Origin: Archilochus colubris
Taxonomy: Eukaryota; Chordata; Aves; Apodiformes; Trochilidae
Reading direction: 5' to 3'
Assembly (NCBI GenBank): GCA_023079485.1
Contig: CM041086.1
Coordinates: 16,438,401 to 16,502,400, forward strand
DNA length: 64,000 nucleotides
Below, one piece after another: positions 41,898-64,000 of the stretch. The notes below the pieces were generated by a model. The model had not been told where the DNA came from, searched no databases, and saw only the letters and a list, made by a program, of their open reading frames with translations. The first letter of the stretch is position 1; each line of letters begins with the position of its first letter. Made by a program: the position numbers and the translations under genes.

Positions 41898-44800
41898 AGG
41901 ATTCACTTTGCAGCAGTGACATTAGGTTGGAGAAAAGGGTCTCAGTTATTCATGGAAGGAGGCCTGGGGTGTCCAGTTTTCCACTTGAGGAGCACAATCA
42001 GTTCTTTTATCAGGTGGAATGTGCAGCCACGGCTGAATTAATGATGTGGGAGCACCTCACTTGTGCTCCCACAGCCCTGTGGGAGGTCCATACCCTTCCA
42101 TCACGTGGGAGACATCCAGAGCAAGACTGCAGATCCCTTGGGACCTGGGGCTAGTCTTCTGAAAGCAGATCCATGTCTGGTAGGACAAAAATACCACCTT
42201 AGAATCTGCTTCATAAATTTCCTGCATATAAGGAATGTCTTGAAAATCTGACCTTTGCATGTTCAGAAAAATCTGATTTCTGACAATCCAGGGGCTTAAA
42301 GGGAAAGTCATTTGCTGCCCAGTCAAGGAAAAGCAGCAATAATGGTGGAGTTCTAGAAAAAGCAGTTAAAATAGTGGATTAGAAATCAAAACCCAGCATC
42401 TGTTTCACTGTTTCAGTCAATAGATACCTGTATCTTCAGGGTAGCAGGATATAGAGCATTTTACTTTGACTATTTTACTTTATGAAGCAAAAAATGGGAA
42501 GAACAGCTACTGAGTTAGAGAAACTGCCACAAGCCCTAAAAGGAACAAACATAGTGTTAAAAATACATGAGTTTTAACATAGTCTAAAGTAAAAATCAGA
42601 AATAATTGCCCTAATGCATTCTGCTCCTGACAAGTCTCAACTTCAGAAGAGCTTCATATCTGCAGAGAGTCCCGGGGAAGTTTTTAAGCATTCAGGGATC
42701 ACCAACACTTGGCTGAGTGGGACAGAGTGAGAGCCAAATTCCAAGCACTGTGTTTTAAGAGAGATTCCTTCCTAAGGGATTAGAGCAAGTTTCCCATTCT
42801 ACAAAAGGTTTCAAACCCCTACTTTTCAAGGAGTTTAATACTTTGGACACAACAGGACCCAGAAGAGATCACTGACCAACACGGAATGAGAAGATGCTGA
42901 AAGTCTTGAGAGCTTGAGCAACTATAGGAAATGAACGATTCCTTTTTAAAAAATATTATGAACTGTATATGCCAGACTGCTCTTAAATATTCTCTTCCCA
43001 CATTCATACCCACACCTTTACCTTCGTACCACACAAATTCCACATTCAGCTCTGTCCCTTGATCATTAATGCAGACTCCTAAGCTTCAGACTTCAAAGAA
43101 ATGCACGCGTAAGAGTCACAAGCACAGGACTGGAACAGAGTCAAAACCTCCCTGTGCAGGAACCTCGATCTGCTGTTTGACTTCACTGTACAAATATCTC
43201 ATTCTGTTGAGCCTAGGAAATTCAATGATTTATGTAGGGCTTCCCACAGATTAAGTTAATAAGGGAACCCAACAGTGCCTCATCTCCTTCCGCCTTCCAG
43301 AGGCTGGTAAATAAAAGGAAATGGGAATGTCTCCTGGGGTAAGGGAAAGACGTGAGCGCTCTACAAATGTGTGAGGGAAGAAACCAAAGGCTTCATTGTG
43401 TGGATCTGCACTTCTCCAGGAACCCCCTCTCCTTCTCCTCTCTCACATCAGCAGCGTATGATAATGTTCTCAGGGAAATCTGGTTCCACTGCAAAGCTTC
43501 ACCCACACCACACTGACCGTCACCTAGACTGGTGGTGTTTTACTTCTCTTCCTGTTTTTTCTGTTATATTTTCCTTTCCTTTGTCCCCTTCCCCTTTTTT
43601 CTGTTCCTACCCTCCCTCTTTCTGCTGCTCAAAATGTCTGCACTCCCTGCTTCCTTTTTTTCTGTCATTTTCTGTACATTTCCAGTACCACCAGCATTAC
43701 TTGGAGTTCCAGTCATGCCTTACTAGCCCAAAATTCCAGCATCGGAGCCTGAATTGCAGTTTAACTCCATATGAATGATGGAATTATGGCACAGATAGAC
43801 CAAGATATAGGTCTCTTCAAGACCCTAAGGGATTTAGGGATTCATTTCAATGCAACTTGCACTCAACATCCCTTTGAGTTACATTTGCAAATTACACCAG
43901 CTTTCCCTGGCTAAGATTAAGCCTCATCACAAGTCAGTCAGAAAGGCTCTCTGGCCTTTTTCAGCTTTATTTGTAGCTGCTCATGTATCACCAACTTCAA
44001 AGAAATTACTCAACACTAACACAGGAGCAGTTTCTTTAGTGGTTATCAAGCTGCTACAGGCCATCAGATTCAGGCATTTTCATCTACACAATCGTCTACA
44101 CGTGTTCTGAACTACGTTAAACAATACAATGGTAACGTGTGAGAAGCTGCTGTAGATACACACACTTTCAAGTGCCTTCATCAGCTTTATGATCCCTCAT
44201 AAAACATGGAGTTAAAGTGACAGCGATGGTTATCAGTGTTATGGAGCAATGATTTACTTGCTGAGAAGGTGAACTATAAAGGCAAACTCAGAAAGTTTTC
44301 TGTCTAACAAGAAGGTTGCAATTAGGTCACCACTGAACACCATGTAACCACAAATCAGAGCAAAACCATAATAATATGTGACCAGAATAATATGTGACAG
44401 CAGGCACTTGGAATAAGAACAAGGATTTCATCCATGCAGCCCTACTGCTGAATTATGTAGATAAACAGCAGTCCTGAGATTGTCAGCTTCCAGTGGGGAC
44501 ATGCAGGAGTAAGGATACACAGACCCATTTTAACAGTGGCAATCTAGAGCCTAACTTTACAAACATCAAAGTTCATTTCCAACTTTGCTGAAACTTGACG
44601 AGGTGCTCAGAGTAAGTTTCAGGGTCAGAATTCTATTTAGGTCACATATGAGCTGGATCCAGGCCACAACCTTCCTTGTATATTCTGGACTCCAGTTTAA
44701 GCAATGCTTCTAATTTCTAGTAACTATTTCTACTAAAAAACCCTAAATTAGTTTCTATGCCTCACCTTGCTGTGTTCAGGCTGTACATTTTGGTAAGCCC

Positions 44801-46390
44801 CTGAACATGAGACCTTTATTCAAATGAGAAGGGAATTCAATAGAAGACTCTCCAAACCGCTTTTGGTCACTGAAACTCCCTGACCCTCTCCCACCCTTGG
44901 ATCCTGCACGGCCACAGAGATCTACCTGCTCTTGGGACACACAGTTCAGGAGAGCAAAGATTTGTGGACTAATGTGATCCTGTCCTGATCAGGGAGATTA
45001 GGTTACAAGACCATGCCCTGGGGACTGGCTTCTTCAGTGTGGCACTTTGGTTTATGAGTGGGGATTTATTTTAATTAGATTGTACTCTTAATTATTTATG
45101 ACCTATATTATCTGCAGAAGCTGCCTCAAACCTGTCTTAATAAGCATAATTAGAATAATCATATTTTTACCTCTTTTGTAAAGTACCTTGAGCCTTACTG
45201 ATGAGAAATGCAAGGACAGGATTAGGTGCTTAATGAAAAATTATTATTAAAAAGTGGAATAAAAATGAAAGGTGAACTGAAATGGAATTTCCTATTTTAC
45301 AGTCCATTAGGGCTGAATTGAGATACATTTATCAGAGGTAACACTCTAAAAATTTTAAACTGAAAATTGAATGGGGATCTTCTCATGAGGACACCAAGGG
45401 AAAGAGCCTGAGCTCAGGTGTTGGGAGAAGTCAAGAAGAGCCCCTTAGGACTTTGTGCTATGGAAGTGCTGGGCTGTCCACTGGCAATTCAGTCAGTTCT
45501 TGGCTATCTACAGCATCAAACAAAAGCAATGGGTGCTTAAAGTCATCCCAGTTCCTGTGTACACCACAGCTCCTCCACACTTAAGATCTGGCCTTCCAGC
45601 TCTCACCTTCCTCAAAAAGTATCCTGGAATGGAAACAGATGGGATTTGAGCTTCTGCTTCGACCATGTGGTAAATGTCATGGTGAATATTTATGGGCCTA
45701 CCTGAATCAGTCTGCTAATGAAAGGCAAAACCTGAGGGCAGACCATGAAGTAGCGGCAGGGATGGCTGAACCCAGAGATACAGGGGGCTGGTGGGATCCC
45801 CACCACTCCCTACTAGGCAAAGATGCAAAACCTCTTTGTGGATTGTCCCCCTCAGACTGGCGTTTTGTCCACATGGAGATCAAAGCAGGAGGTTTTGGAG
45901 TCACTTCGGCTGAATTCAGAGCTTGGGCTGATGCAGATCAGCTCCTGTGAATGTTTGGGAGGGAAGAGAAGGGCAACGCTGGCACTGTCTCTTCAGCTGT
46001 GGCAGAGGCCCAGGACCTCCTCTGCAGGACTGTTGGGAGCAAAATACCCCCTTGTATCACTTGGGAACTGAAAATGGACCTGGGAAGGGACAAGCCGGCT
46101 CTGCTCTCTCCTTCGCCCCCCATACAACGCACACCAAGCAGTCCCCACTGCCCCCTCACAGCCTCTCCTCGCCTCGCCGCTTCCCCACGATGAGACTCCC
46201 CTCAGACCCCCAAATACTGGATGTGGTCCCGAAGTTCTTGGGCTGAGCCACAGAGCTGCCCCTCACCCATCCACCTAGCCCGGGGAAGCAGGTGGTCTCC
46301 GTCAGAGACACACGGAAGCCTCCTCCTCCTCTCCGGGCTCTGAGGGAGGACCCTGGCAATGGGGGAGCCGCGGGGTCGTGCAGCCCCATC

Positions 46391-46456
46391 CCGGGAGGTC
46401 TGAGCCGGGGAGGGTCCGGCATTTACCTCAGGCTGAAGGCGGGAGCGCGGGCAGGA
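46391..46456 (-). repeat. Leader-exon/donor module, copy A
   Basis: A 22-base stretch at 46414-46435 is identical to 47086-47107, and the following 21 bases differ at three positions, all at a constant offset of 672. A more degenerate 20-base homology (16 matches) lies to the left, shifted by a 12-base indel. On the minus strand the module contains the donor CCTGAG/GTAAAT with the exon ending at 46427. Confidence 0.85.
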
Positions 46457-47050
46457 CCGGGCGGCCCCGGGGTCACCGCGGCCGTTAGGCGGGAGCTGGC
46501 GCCGCCTTCCCCCGCCTCAGCAGCCCCTCCAGCGGAGAACCCCAGCGCCGCGCCCCGCTGCACCTGCCTCCAGCACGGCATCCCGGGCGGGCAGGGCGGC
46601 CGCAGCCCCTTTTCTGGTCGCGGGGGGCCGGCGGGACAGCAGCCATCCTTGCTTCCCTCAGGCAGCCGGCCCGGCAGCGGCGGCCCCAGCCTCCCCTCCT
46701 ACCACACCCGCTCCTTACCCCGCGGGCGCCTGCCCCGGCGGCCACCCGCTCATCCATCTTGCTCCTCTATCCTCCGAGGTGACAAAGCCAACATGGCAAT
46801 GAGAGAGACACCGAGGAGCTCTGGGAAGTGCCGACCGCAGATTCGGTGATTAACTTTCACCAGGCGGCTGCAACTACGGCACCCGGCGTCTCTCGCTGAG
46901 GCAGCGCCTGCAATGGCGGTCGGGAAGTGTAGTTCTCCCGCCTTCCACCGCCTCACCGCCCGCCTCGCCCCCAGGAGGGAACAGAACCCTCGCCGCGCGG
47001 CCCTGGCTGGGAATGGAGCTGGGTCTACAGGCTCCTTGAGGTGTCCGACC

Positions 47051-47128
47051 CCGGGAGATCTAAGGAGGGGCCAGTGCCAGGGAGAGTCCGGCATTTACCT
47101 CAGGCTGGCGGCGGGAGCGCAGGCAGGA
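47051..47128 (-). repeat. Leader-exon/donor module, copy B
   Basis: This is the partner of the copy at 46391-46456. The minus-strand donor CCTGAG/GTAAAT is preserved, with the exon ending at 47099. Outside the matched bases the two flanks diverge quickly, so only the exon end and donor have stayed alike. Confidence 0.85.
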
Positions 47129-47299
47129 GCTGGGGAGTCTTGGTGGACGGAGAAGTGGTCCAGGAGGGTGCCCCACTCTTCACCAGCTGGGACACACAGG
47201 GACCTAGGGGCTAAAGGTGCAAAAGTTCTTCGTGAAACAACGTCTGAGCTGCGAAGAGCACTAAGAAGGCGAGTGTGAGGGAGAAAACGCAGAAAAAGA

Positions 47300-47451
47300 G
47301 GAGGCAAAGATGCTCAATCCCTCGAAGAGAGGGAGATGCCTTCCCCACTGTCATGGCGTCGCTCACAAAATGGCCGCTGCCCTCAGGAGGCCCCGTTCCT
47401 TGGACAGGCAGAGTCAGGGCACTAAGTTTTGACTTTTTAGTCGTTATGAAG
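47300..47451 (+). other. Candidate first exon of an unidentified plus-strand transcript
   Basis: A strong donor, ATGAAG/GTAAGT, follows 47451 at the right edge of the CpG island. An ATG at 47353 opens 33 codons (MASLTKWPLPSGG...) up to the donor, but a shorter ATG frame at 47371 stops at once and I do not recognise the protein. The 5' end is guessed. It may be the start of a long non-coding RNA. Confidence 0.3.
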
Positions 47452-48241
47452 GTAAGTTTGCCTCCCGGCCTGCTATTTCTGCAAATATTAAGGATGTCCT
47501 AGGCTCCGTCTTAGCCATCAGGACTAACATGTGCATGGTCTAGTGGATGGCAGCCATTCTTAAGAGTTAGTAAAGGACCATTGGTTATATATTTTACAGC
47601 ATGGAAATGATTTCTCTGCCTCTTGCAGTTAACAGTAGATTGTAAATTACCCTTGGAGATACCAGTACAAGAGCCTATATATTTCAGCTTATTTTGTTAA
47701 CAACGAATTTCAAGTCTTTCATGTTTAAATTTTATATCATCTCAGCCATAGGGGTTTAAGTTTTTATTTCACCTTTTTATTTCACCTGGCTCTTATTATC
47801 AGCCCACTTAGGTGCTAAAGATGTTACTTTCATCATATCATGATCTCTCTGTGATAGCTTTGCCTTCTGTCTCTTCCACAATGGTTCTAACCAGCAACAT
47901 CCCTTTCCCCCAAACCAATTTCAACAAAAGCAACAAAAATGTGAAAGAATTTTCAAAGATTTACATCTAGAGAAGTTGTCAGAACACACACACAAATCAT
48001 CTGGGAAGGCTGGTGTGACTCCAGAGGATGTAAAATTTAGTGAAATAAGGAATCTCTGGATGCTTTAAGACTATTTTATCACTGCAATAGCAAGGCACTA
48101 AAAATACTAACAGGCAAGGCTTAAAAAAAAATATCTGGAAAGTGTCTCAAGTAATCAGATGCTAGTCATCAAGTGTAACAATCCTGTGATCTTCTGTTGA
48201 GATATTTCATCATTTTTCTCTCTCATTTCTCTTTCATTCAG

Positions 48242-48376
48242 CCCTGCAGCTGAGGATTTCTCAGGCCTTGCTGTACATGTTTGAGCACATGGACCTGAAC
48301 ATGGCATCAACTGAAACAAGCCCCATGGAAGCAAAAGGACATTTTAAAGATGTGAGCAGCAACCATCCAAAGTCAG
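48242..48376 (+). other. Candidate second exon of the unidentified plus-strand transcript
   Basis: A long pyrimidine tract ends TTCATTCAG at 48241 and a donor CAG/GTAGAA follows 48376. Joined to the exon ending at 47451 through this AG, the upstream frame stops after three sense codons. Use of the next AG, eight bases on, would keep a frame reading KLRISQALLYMFEHMDL. Neither product is recognised, so coding status is unsupported. Confidence 0.28.
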
Positions 48377-50070
48377 GTAGAAAAGTAGTTCTGAATGCAG
48401 ATATTTGTGTTCCTGCAGCATTACTACTCCTTGCCAAATTTAAATACAGATGGCTTTGGTTTGTTGCTTTGAGTGAAGAGGGGAAAAAGCCCAGCAGAGG
48501 TTGCAGCCACACACCAATTTTTCACTGTTAACACCAAGAAAGGAGCTATGGGGGGAAAATGGTTTGCTCCATGGTAATCCAGCAACAGGGGTATAAGAGT
48601 GACACTAAAATGGGCCATGCTGTCACAAGGCCTTGTTTGCCAGAGCCAGACAAGCATGATCTGTTATAAAACATGGTGGAATGTTTGTTTTTGTAGTACT
48701 GGATTTCCAAAATCCATAGTCTTTTTGTGGCTGACAAGCTCAGTCCTTTCTTTGCCTCGTTACTGCAGCTGTCGGAGGTCTGCACCCCTGCCTGGAAAAC
48801 ATGAGCAACAGCAAGAGCAGTCCTAGCAAAAATCTGCATCATTCATGTGTAATCAGACAATGCTTGGGAGATTTACAAAGGAGGGGAGGAGAAAACCACA
48901 GCGCTGCAGTCATTTGCATTAATTCCAGTTTTTCTTTGCTGTAGTTACTTTTAGCTTTAAAAATGTAGCAAGTGTATGTTCCCTGCACAGCTTTATACAC
49001 ACTTCATGTTACTGGCTTTTCATTTGCATCCCACCACAACCAAGTAAAATCTGGGGAGTAGGTTGTGTCTGCTGCTTCCAACACATGCTTTCATTTTGTT
49101 TGGGTAATGTGATGTACATACATACAAATTAACTTAAAAGCATCCTCTGTGTTGTGGTTTGCTGCTTACCTCAAAGATGCTCTCCATGGTTCATCCTGGC
49201 TGCTTTGTACTATTCAGGCCATGCAAAAACCTCCTGGGAAGTACCCAAACACTACAGCTGGGAATTCACTAGGCAATCACTGCTTTACATCACTGACTTT
49301 TCTCTGATCCATCAGGAAAGATACACAAGCAGTTCAGCTGGAGCTCTGCATCTTCTTACAGTTTGGAGGAGCAGGGCTGTGACTGCTAACATAATTTAAA
49401 CCATACTTTTGGATACTCAGAAGTTTGGACTAGTCTTTGGTTTGGTTTAGAGCCACCCTGTGCTCACATCTGAGTCCTGCAGCAAGCACAGGAGCCAATG
49501 TGTGACAGGCAAAATGGAAATTTCAACTTTATTTTACATTTGCACTGTTGGTGGTCCTCCACTCACAACCCTTGTGGTTCTGCAACACACTTAAGCCACA
49601 CACACAAACCTAATTGTCCAACTGTGTGGTTTTACTATGCTAGTTTCAGTGGTTTTAGGCCCACAAACTTGAGCAAAGGCACATTGCAGCTCTGTTTGCC
49701 TGTGACTTGGTTTTTACCTCCCTCTGTCTTCCAAGTTTCCCAGGTATTCAGGTTCCATAGAGCAGGCAACTAATGTGAGGTGGGTTCTGTAGATGAGAAA
49801 CACTTTTCAATTGGAATTTTTTACTAGACTTGCACTTTCAAAATTTCATCTTAATTACCTGGTGGCATGGAAGTTTTACCATAACAGCACACCTGTAATG
49901 ATTTACTTCCTTACCAGAGTTTACTTGATGATGAACCAAAAATAAATGGACAAAAATAAAAGGATCTTGACGAATGTTATCACTAGTGCAAAAAAGACAA
50001 ATCTCTTTACCTCCTGATGCTAGGAGAATGACAGTTCAATGTAGACTGTTCTAAAAATCTGAAAGAAGGA
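48377..50070. other. Sequence between the candidate plus transcript and the PGK1 3' end
   Basis: This is unique A/T-rich sequence. Plus-strand AATAAA motifs near 49940 and 49955 could end a transcript converging on PGK1. A minus-strand AATAAA at 49528-49533 could serve a longer PGK1 message. No coding exon is seen. Confidence 0.5.
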
Positions 50071-50101
50071 GCATATACCAACTGGGAGCACTTTAAATAT
50101 G

Positions 50102-50107
50102 TTTATT
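50102..50107 (-). terminator. PGK1: PGK1 polyadenylation signal AATAAA
   Basis: The first minus-strand AATAAA after the stop codon lies about 420 bases downstream, with G/T-rich sequence following at about 50.07-50.09 kb. A second AATAAA at 49528-49533 could give a longer message. Confidence 0.65.
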
Positions 50108-50522
50108 CAGCAGCTATCACAATCAGCCTCCAAAAAACTGGAGTCGCCTCTTGTTTCTGAACCGTGTCAAGTGATGGAAATGCCTAAGAACATTGAAGCT
50201 AAACAGTGCACTCCTTTCTGAGAAACAGACATGTCTAACAGGGATTAATCTCTTTGAAAAGGCAAAATATAAATATATACACTCTAAATTCACAACAACA
50301 GTTTAAACTCACTACGTTAATTCAAGTGGGAGAACAGTGGACAAATCCACATCATGTAAACTGCAGTCGTAAAAATCTCTCTGCTGTCTTTTCCTCAAAC
50401 CCTGTCCAGTTTCCGTTTACATTCTGTGATCTGCCTGTTGCAGAGTTGAAATACAGAAGCATTGAAGTGTTGAATCTCAGGGGCTGTGCACAGAACTGGG
50501 AAGTGGGGTGATATTCTGGTCT

Positions 50523-62500
<11,978 letters not shown>

Positions 62501-62613
62501 GGGCCTGGAGGTCCGGCCACCAATCTTAAATACATCTATTTGACGAGAACTAAAATAAAAAAAAAGCCCATACACTGCTTTTCCTGGGTAACGAAGTCCA
62601 TCAGTTCCTGCAG

Positions 62614-64000
62614 GTAACACACAGCTATCCTGCCTGGCCTTGGAGCGATATTATTCTTCCAGCTTTTGGAAATAATAATAACCTGTTTGTTCTGTTTCCT
62701 CTTTAAATACTCGATCAGATTTCACCGCAATGCATCCTCTATCATTTCCAGTCTCTAGACATCCAGATGGGCAGTCACGGGTCTTGTTTGGGGGTAAATT
62801 ACCAGCACAGTATTTGCCCCATGTCTGTGCAGGCCCACGTGTAGTCTGTAATGCAGTGTAACAGGCTGTAAACTGCACAAAACCTGTACAATTCCAGCCT
62901 TTCTGCTGTTCATTTTTTCACCACACATTGAGCACACAGACACCGCTGAGAAAACCACAATGGCAAGCTGAGCACCTGACAAAAACTGGTTCTTTGCTGA
63001 CAGAAAGGCTAAATTTAGAGGAACAGCCTATGAGAGCCAAGCAAAGTGCAGGCAAAACAGAGGGAAACAAGCGTGCACTTACAAGAACCAAAATATGAAG
63101 GTGGATAGAGAGGCAGAGTGATGCAGTGGAGGAAAACACGCAGCCTGCACAGGCTCTGGAGCAAAGGAACAGGAGCCTCCTGCTGTAAAGATGTGTCAGA
63201 AGGCTGGGAAATGCCTGAATGAGCCTTGAAGACATGTTAAAGACGTTTACCCAAGTTATCCAGCAATCCCAACAGCAATAAAAGCTGAAACTAACACAGG
63301 TGGAAACAAACTAATAGTTTATTATCTGTAGCTATGAATAGCTATGAATTATATGTAGCTATGAACCCCATTGGTGTTCAAATTAAATCAGGTCTAGCAA
63401 TGGTCTCTGTATTAACTGCAAGCTAAATCTGGAGTGTATTCTGGAGTCCCTCCTGTGAACCAGTAAACCAGTCATGGACTTCAAGAGCCCTCAGGGTCCC
63501 TGTAAACCATAGGCCTGGGTGGCACCTGAAGAGTCCCCCATGGGCAGGGACATCTGGAAGGATCAATGCTAATTCCACATTCTCCAAGGTCCAAGAGTCA
63601 AATCCTGAATTGGTCCCCAGTCCAGCCTTCCCAGCACCTGGGAGCTCTCCATTTTGGGATCCTCCTCCAGGGTTAGCTCTGGAAGAGAGCTCTCAAGAGT
63701 GGGGAGTGCCTCAGCACAGCTGCCAAGAGCTTCTTTTACCTGCAGAGCCTGAAGCAGAGCCAGCAGCAGGAGAACAAATGCTCAGGTTCAAGGTAAGAAG
63801 ATAAGGAAGTTTACTCCAGACACACAAAAGCTGTAACTTTTTGTAACTTCTGAATTTCATCTATTTCCTTCTCCTGTTCTACTTTGCTCTGCTGTTTTCT
63901 TCACAGGAAGGGTTAAATTCCTGGATGCTTGGACTCAGGGAGGAAGGCTGCAGCCCTCAGCCACCTCTTTGCAGCACCTATTGCTTTCCCTGGGTAAAGT
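62614..64000. other. Region upstream of PGK1 without a recognised gene
   Basis: No coding exon is recognised. A plus-strand donor CTGCAG/GTAACA follows 62613, and a candidate 47-base plus exon (acceptor ending TGCAG at 63745, donor AAG/GTAAGA after 63792) lies near the edge. A small tandem of TAGCTATGAA-like units occurs at 63330-63365. In human the ATP7A 3' end lies upstream of PGK1, but I cannot see it here. Confidence 0.45.

Larger units (their letters stand above)
36011..46199. other. Intergenic stretch between the AMOT and upstream CpG islands
   Basis: About 10 kb without a recognised gene. It holds a (TG)n microsatellite at 38.1 kb, a T run at 37.76 kb and a 22-bp tandem duplication at 41.86 kb. 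If the island at 46-47 kb starts AMOT transcripts, this stretch would be intron instead. Confidence 0.6.
46200..47420. promoter_or_regulatory. GC-rich CpG island, probable bidirectional promoter with a duplicated module
   Basis: CpG density and GC content are high over about 1.2 kb. YY1-like elements appear at 46911 (CAATGGCGG), 47368 (AAAATGGCCGC), 47352 (CATGGCG) and 46754 (minus AAGATGG). ACTACA-type elements resembling the GFY/ZNF143 site lie on plus at 46873-46884 and on minus at 46922-46934, pointing apart. Minus-strand splice donors follow 46427 and 47099, and a plus-strand donor follows 47451. The gene or genes it drives are not identified; an alternative AMOT leader is possible. Confidence 0.6.

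Noticed and set aside
46292..46849. 185-codon plus-strand open frame and 90-codon minus-strand frame (MDERVAAGAGARG...) at the upstream island
   Set aside because: Both are GC-driven. The minus frame has a donor (GCGGG/GTAAGG) but enters AMOT in the wrong phase, and neither product is recognised.
62918..64000. ATP7A or TAF9B sequence next to PGK1, as in human
   Set aside because: No exon of either protein is recognisable on either strand in this part of the window.

Overview
This window is vertebrate nuclear DNA, almost certainly from a bird. The evidence is large introns with GT-AG boundaries, three CpG islands, a CR1 LINE 3' tail ending in degenerate ATTCTATG octamers, a short solo LTR, and exon-encoded proteins that match vertebrate angiomotin and phosphoglycerate kinase 1. 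I cannot fix the bird order from the sequence alone. There is no prokaryotic-style operon, CRISPR array or cassette.

Two protein-coding genes are firmly supported, both on the minus strand. AMOT (angiomotin) occupies the left part: five coding exons (20269 down to 6587) encode the first 570 residues in unbroken splice phase. A non-coding leader exon probably lies in a CpG island near 35.6 kb. The rest of AMOT (remaining coiled coil and C-terminal PDZ-binding end) lies beyond base 1. PGK1 occupies the right part and is complete: eleven exons from 62218 down to 50523 give a 417-residue enzyme with every catalytic and substrate-binding residue I checked. It has its own CpG-island promoter with two CCAAT boxes at about 62.2-62.5 kb and a polyadenylation signal at about 50.1 kb.

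Between PGK1 and the AMOT leader exon is about 14 kb without a recognised protein gene. In it, a second GC-rich island (about 46.2-47.4 kb) is the most unusual part of the window. It carries two copies, exactly 672 bp apart, of a short module that includes a minus-strand splice donor. It also has divergently arranged ACTACA-type (GFY/ZNF143-like) elements and several YY1-like ATGGCGGC elements, and it may start a small plus-strand spliced transcript converging on the PGK1 3' end.

Repeats are sparse: a 304-bp solo LTR with a perfect 6-bp target-site duplication (3538-3841), one CR1 tail in PGK1 intron 2, a TG microsatellite, a three-copy 20-bp tandem repeat and assorted simple repeats. Most long open frames outside the two genes are CpG-island or purine-tract artefacts. 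AMOT is a junctional, actin-binding regulator of YAP and Hippo signalling and PGK1 a glycolytic enzyme, so they are neighbours rather than a functional unit. I found no convincing previously undescribed biological system. The duplicated leader-exon module and the possible convergent transcript are the best leads.
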